DNA of 10,176 nt, taken from positions 1 to 10,176 of the forward strand of contig CAJQNH010000074.1 in NCBI GenBank assembly GCA_905479615.1, written 5' to 3'. The notes beneath the pieces were generated by a model. That model did not search any database, had not been told where the DNA came from, and worked only from the letters and a program-made list of their open reading frames with translations. Source of the DNA: an uncultured Eudoraea sp. GTDB taxonomy: Bacteria; Bacteroidota; Bacteroidia; Flavobacteriales; Flavobacteriaceae. The stretch's first letter is position 1. Each line of letters starts with the position of its first letter. This document shows, one piece after another, positions 6,863-10,176 of this stretch. Position numbers and translations under genes: made by a program.

Positions 6863-7213
6863 ATGGCTATTATCATAACAGATGAATGCATTAACTGTGA
6901 TGCTTGCGTTTCAGAATGCCCGAATAATGCAATATATGAACCAGATCAGGAGTGGTCCTATTCAGATGAAACCGCTTTAAGTGGGATGGTAACAACTCCA
7001 GGAGGGCAAGAAGTTGATGCTGATGCTGAAAATGAACCTGTTTCGGACGAGTTTTATTTCATTGTTACCGATAAATGTACAGAGTGTAAAGGTTTTCATG
7101 ACGAACCTCAGTGTGCTTCTGTTTGTCCGGTGGATTGTTGTGTTCCTGATGAGGACCACGTTGAAACTGAAGAAGAACTACTAGGGAAAAAAGTATGGAT
7201 GCATGGTGAATAA
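6863..7213 (+). CDS. 2[4Fe-4S] ferredoxin, Alvin-type spacing, with long central insert
   Basis: This 116-residue acidic protein is a cytoplasmic two-cluster ferredoxin. The first motif CINCDACVSECP has cysteines at 9, 12, 15 and 19. The second, at residues 72-89, has cysteines at 72, 75, 84 and 88 in the pattern C-x2-C-x8-C-x3-C-P. The eight-residue gap is the mark of Alvin (Allochromatium)-type ferredoxins, whose clusters often have very low potential. Two further cysteines, 92 and 93, follow. About 52 residues separate the two motifs, much more than in small clostridial ferredoxins, and this linker is rich in Asp and Glu. Proteins of this length and layout are common in Bacteroidota, from memory. 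The gene is monocistronic, with its own terminator, and lies between two ferredoxin-reducing enzymes, so it is the natural candidate electron carrier for both. There is no Shine-Dalgarno sequence; the upstream bases are A-rich. Confidence 0.93.
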   Translation: MAIIITDECINCDACVSECPNNAIYEPDQEWSYSDETALSGMVTTPGGQEVDADAENEPVSDEFYFIVTDKCTECKGFHDEPQCASVCPVDCCVPDEDHVETEEELLGKKVWMHGE

Positions 7214-7243
7214 ACCTTGGGTTCTGACATAAATGTAAAAAAA

Positions 7244-7277
7244 GCGCCCGATTGAATTTCAATCGGGCGCTTTTTAT
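7244..7277 (+). terminator. Rho-independent terminator after ferredoxin gene
   Basis: GCGCCCGATTG (7244-7254) pairs perfectly with CAATCGGGCGC (7260-7270) around a five-base AATTT loop; two more A-T pairs could form inside the loop. The G/C-rich stem is followed by TTTTT (7271-7275) and preceded by an A-run (7237-7243), which could extend the stem. It begins 30 nt after the ferredoxin stop codon and separates that gene from nifJ. Confidence 0.93.
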
Positions 7278-7512
7278 TTGAAGGGTTAATCAAATCATCT
7301 GGATTAGCGCCCTTCCTTTTCTTCTCTGTATTCGCAAGCTTTTATCTGCTTTATTTTGTAAAGGAATACCTGACATTTGTCATAGAATGCCTTTAGCAAT
7401 AGCCCTAATTTTATCCCAAATTACAAACTAATACCACTTGCAGTTATAGGAATAAAAATATGTTATATGGCACTTTTTTTAAACTGCTTGTTTCTGCATT
7501 AATAAAATCACG
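7278..7512. other. Non-coding leader region of nifJ
   Basis: These 235 nt between the terminator and the nifJ start hold no convincing coding frame, tRNA or repeat on either strand. The nifJ promoter should be here because of the terminator upstream. Only weak candidates are seen: GACATTTG at 7372-7379, one mismatch from TAnnTTTG but with its nearest TTTG only 13 nt upstream, and a TTG at 7438-7440 followed by an A/T-rich TATGTTAT at 7459-7466. I cannot choose between them. Confidence 0.5.
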
Positions 7513-10176
7513 ATGATGAAAAAATTTCCAAAGTTAATTTGTGATGCTAATGAAGCCGTTGCACGAGTTGCTCACAAAACGAATGAAGTATGTGCAATCT
7601 ATCCTATAACCCCGGCTTCGCCTATGGGGGAACATGTAGATGTATTTAGTTCTAAAGGGCAAAAAAATATTTGGGATAATATCCCCCGCATAGTTGAAAT
7701 GCAAAGTGAAGGGGGAGCTGCCGGTGCGGTACACGGTTCTTTGCAGGCAGGGGCATTAACTACTACGTTTACTGCATCTCAGGGGTTGCTTCTGATGATA
7801 CCCAATATGTATAAAATTGCAGGCGAATTGTTGCCTTCTGTAATTCATGTAGCAGCAAGAACAGTTGCAACGCATGCCCTGTCTATTTTTGGTGATCATT
7901 CTGATGTAATGGCAACAAGACAAACTGGTTTTTCTATGCTGTTTGGAGGGTCTGTTCAGGAATCCATGGACTTTGCTCTGATTTCTCAAGTGGCTGCTTT
8001 ACGTTCACGAGTTCCGTTTTTAAATATCTTTGATGGTTTCAGGACCTCGCACGAAATATCCAAGATTGATGCAATTCCGGATGATATCATTGAAGCAATG
8101 ATGCCTGAGGATAAGATCATGGAACATAAAAAAAGATCATTGGATCCAGATCATCCTGTAATCAGAGGAACATCTCAAAATCCCGATGTTTTCTTTCAGG
8201 CCAGGGAGGCATCTAATCCTTTCTATGAAAAAGTACCTGGAATTGTTCAGGAAGTCATGGATGAATTTTACAAGCATACAGGCAGAAAGTACAGTATATT
8301 TTATTATTTAGGTCATCCAGAGGCCGAGCGCGTTGTAGTAATTATGGGATCTGGCCAGGGGGCTGTAAGAGAAGCCGTTGAGGCAATGGCAAATAAAGAT
8401 GAGAAGGTTGGTGTAGTGTTTGTTCGATTATACAGGCCATTTTCTGTATCTCATTTTATAGAAAGCTTACCTGTATCTGTAAAGAAAATTGCAGTTCTGG
8501 ACAGAACTAAAGAACCGGGAAGCATCGGCGAACCATTGTACCAGGATGTGATTACTGCCCTGGTAGAGAGCGATAGAAATATATCAGTAATAGGAGGTAG
8601 ATATGGTTTGTCGTCTAAAGAATTTACACCACAAATGGTGAAAGGTGTATTTGATGAGCTAATGAAGGATAAACCCAAAAATCATTTTACTGTTGGCATA
8701 AATGACGATGTATCTCATACCAGTCTGGAATTCGATGATAATTTTAAAGTGAGAAGTACAACTATCAATTGTATGTTCTATGGACTTGGATCTGATGGTA
8801 CTGTTGGAGCGAACAAAAACTCCATTAAGATAATTGGTGATACCACGGACAATTATGTTCAGGGCTATTTTGTCTATGATTCCAAAAAAGCCGGTGCACA
8901 GACTATTTCGCATTTGCGCTTTGGACCGGAACCAATTTACTCTTCGTATCTAATAGACAAAGCCGATTTTATAGCGAGTCATCAATTTAATTTTATTGAA
9001 AGATATGACATGATTGCCGATTTAAAACACGGAGGTACATTCCTGTTAAATTCTCCTTTTTCCAAAGAGGATATTTGGGACGAACTTCCCAAAAAGATGC
9101 AAGAGGGAATTATTGAAAAAGAGGCGAAATTTTATGTAGTGGATGCTACAAAGGTGGCCCATGAAGCCGATCTGGGGAAAAGAACAAATACGGTATTGCA
9201 AACTTGTTTCTTTGCAATATCCGGTATCCTGCCAAAGGATGAGGCCATTCAGAAAATAAAGGACGCCATTGTTAAATCATATACTCACAAAGGTGATGCT
9301 GTAGTTCAGATGAACTTTAATGCTGTAGATAAATCACTGGAGAATTTATATCAGGTTGAATATCCAAAAGAAGTGAGTAGTGAGAAAGGTTTACTTTCCG
9401 CAATGACAAATGCTCCGGATGGTTTTGTTAAGAATGTGCTTGAAAAAATATTAGGAGGGCATGGAGATGAATTGCCAGTCAGTGCATTTCCGGTAGATGG
9501 TACCTTCCCAACCGGCACTACCCAATATGAAAAGAGCGGGATAGCTAATTATATTCCTATATGGGATGATGAAGTACTTTGTACACAGTGTAATAAGTGT
9601 GTTGCCATATGTCCACATGCTGCAATTAGAGCTAAAGTCGTTCCTAATGGGGTTATGGCAGATGCTCCTGGTAGTTTGAAATCAGTTCCTGCCAAGGGAA
9701 GACCATTTACCGCAGAAACAGAATCTTATGTATTACAGGTATCTCCTGAGGATTGTACAGGATGTGACCTTTGTGTGGCCGTTTGTCCTGCTGAAAGTAA
9801 GGAAATTGAGGATTTTAAAGCCATCAATATGAGGAAGAAACTCGATTTTGATGAAGTGGAAAATGTAAACTGGGATTATTTTATAAATATGCCAGACTAT
9901 GACAGAGCTGCCTTGCAAATCACGAACGTTAAAGGTTCTCAGTTTTTAGAGCCGTTATTTGAATTTTCAGGAGCTTGCTCCGGTTGTGGGGAAACCCCTT
10001 ATATAAAAATGCTTACGCAGTTGTATGGCGATAGCATTCTCATTGCCAATGCAACAGGTTGTTCCTCAATATATGGAGGGAATCTTCCAACAACTCCTTA
10101 CAAAACCAACAAGGAGGGAAGAGGTCCTGCCTGGGCAAATTCCTTATTTGAAGACAATGCCGAGTTTGGTTTTGGA
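7513..10176 (+). CDS. nifJ: Pyruvate:ferredoxin (flavodoxin) oxidoreductase NifJ, 3' end beyond window
   Basis: NifJ is the single-chain enzyme that oxidises pyruvate with CoA to acetyl-CoA and CO2, giving two electrons to ferredoxin. The open frame runs 888 codons without a stop to the window edge, about three quarters of the family's usual 1170-1200 residues. Domain I has YPITPAS at residues 30-36, EMQSEGGAAG at 62-71 (E66 likely touches TPP), R116 and SIFGDHSDVM at 124-133. The domain II boundary shows GGRYGL at 361-366, and the gamma-like domain starts with YGLGSDGTVGANK at 423-435. The inserted ferredoxin domain binds two [4Fe-4S] clusters: Cys 690/693/696/700 and 748/751/754/758. The C-terminal beta-like part begins with Cys 822, 825 and 850 of the proximal cluster; the TPP-binding GDG motif lies outside the window. 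Two ATGs stand in tandem at 7513 and 7516; either may be the start. Neither has a Shine-Dalgarno sequence. Pyruvate as substrate is from family assignment. Confidence 0.93.
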   Translation, partial: MMKKFPKLICDANEAVARVAHKTNEVCAIYPITPASPMGEHVDVFSSKGQKNIWDNIPRIVEMQSEGGAAGAVHGSLQAGALTTTFTASQGLLLMIPNMYKIAGELLPSVIHVAARTVATHALSIFGDHSDVMATRQTGFSMLFGGSVQESMDFALISQVAALRSRVPFLNIFDGFRTSHEISKIDAIPDDIIEAMMPEDKIMEHKKRSLDPDHPVIRGTSQNPDVFFQAREASNPFYEKVPGIVQEVMDEFYKHTGRKYSIFYYLGHPEAERVVVIMGSGQGAVREAVEAMANKDEKVGVVFVRLYRPFSVSHFIESLPVSVKKIAVLDRTKEPGSIGEPLYQDVITALVESDRNISVIGGRYGLSSKEFTPQMVKGVFDELMKDKPKNHFTVGINDDVSHTSLEFDDNFKVRSTTINCMFYGLGSDGTVGANKNSIKIIGDTTDNYVQGYFVYDSKKAGAQTISHLRFGPEPIYSSYLIDKADFIASHQFNFIERYDMIADLKHGGTFLLNSPFSKEDIWDELPKKMQEGIIEKEAKFYVVDATKVAHEADLGKRTNTVLQTCFFAISGILPKDEAIQKIKDAIVKSYTHKGDAVVQMNFNAVDKSLENLYQVEYPKEVSSEKGLLSAMTNAPDGFVKNVLEKILGGHGDELPVSAFPVDGTFPTGTTQYEKSGIANYIPIWDDEVLCTQCNKCVAICPHAAIRAKVVPNGVMADAPGSLKSVPAKGRPFTAETESYVLQVSPEDCTGCDLCVAVCPAESKEIEDFKAINMRKKLDFDEVENVNWDYFINMPDYDRAALQITNVKGSQFLEPLFEFSGACSGCGETPYIKMLTQLYGDSILIANATGCSSIYGGNLPTTPYKTNKEGRGPAWANSLFEDNAEFGFG

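Noticed and set aside
7244..7270. Inverted repeat as a possible mobile-element end or repeat unit
   Set aside because: Its G/C-rich stem, short loop, following T-run and position 30 nt after a stop codon fit an ordinary intrinsic terminator, and no second copy was seen.
6977..7293. Three overlapping minus-strand frames across the ferredoxin gene and its terminator
   Set aside because: They are antisense to the ferredoxin cysteine motifs and one starts in sequence beyond the terminator; no independent support.
7534..9918. Five minus-strand frames of 61-84 codons opposite nifJ
   Set aside because: All are shadows of the intact nifJ frame and show no protein-like features.
7513..10176. Possible frameshift or pseudogene in nifJ
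   Set aside because: I translated the frame codon by codon over its length; it stays open and in register with NifJ motifs up to the right edge. The gene is cut only by the window boundary.

Overview
The window looks like chromosomal DNA of an AT-rich Bacteroidota bacterium, most likely Flavobacteriia or a related aerobic/facultative class. The reasons are the flavor of the protein sequences, the near absence of Shine-Dalgarno sequences before start codons, a TAnnTTTG-type -7 promoter element, and separate (unfused) nuoC and nuoD. The phylum call is an inference from remembered families; no database was searched. No mobile element, CRISPR array, tRNA or rRNA is visible.

Layout. From 6696 down to the left edge, eight genes lie head to tail on the minus strand: korA, korB, nuoA, nuoB, nuoC, nuoD, nuoH and the first 70 codons of nuoI. 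All gaps are 13 nt or less, and nuoA and nuoB overlap, so this reads as one operon that continues past base 1, presumably into nuoJKLMN. A 166-nt divergent intergenic region (6697-6862) separates it from two plus-strand genes: a 116-residue 2[4Fe-4S] ferredoxin (6863-7213), closed by a strong rho-independent terminator, and a large nifJ gene for pyruvate:ferredoxin oxidoreductase (from 7513), which runs off the right edge with about three quarters of the protein visible.

How the genes work together. KorAB and NifJ are CoA-dependent 2-oxoacid oxidoreductases that pass low-potential electrons to ferredoxin, a candidate ferredoxin is encoded between them, and the nuo genes encode the quinone-reducing and proton-pumping parts of complex I. 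nuoD is followed directly by nuoH with only 9 nt between them, so the NADH-oxidising module genes nuoE, nuoF and nuoG are absent from their usual place. The whole locus therefore reads as a ferredoxin-centred respiratory module: 2-oxoglutarate and pyruvate oxidation would reduce ferredoxin, which could feed a complex I lacking the NADH module. The missing genes and the linkage are visible in the sequence. Ferredoxin as the actual electron donor to this complex I is an inference.
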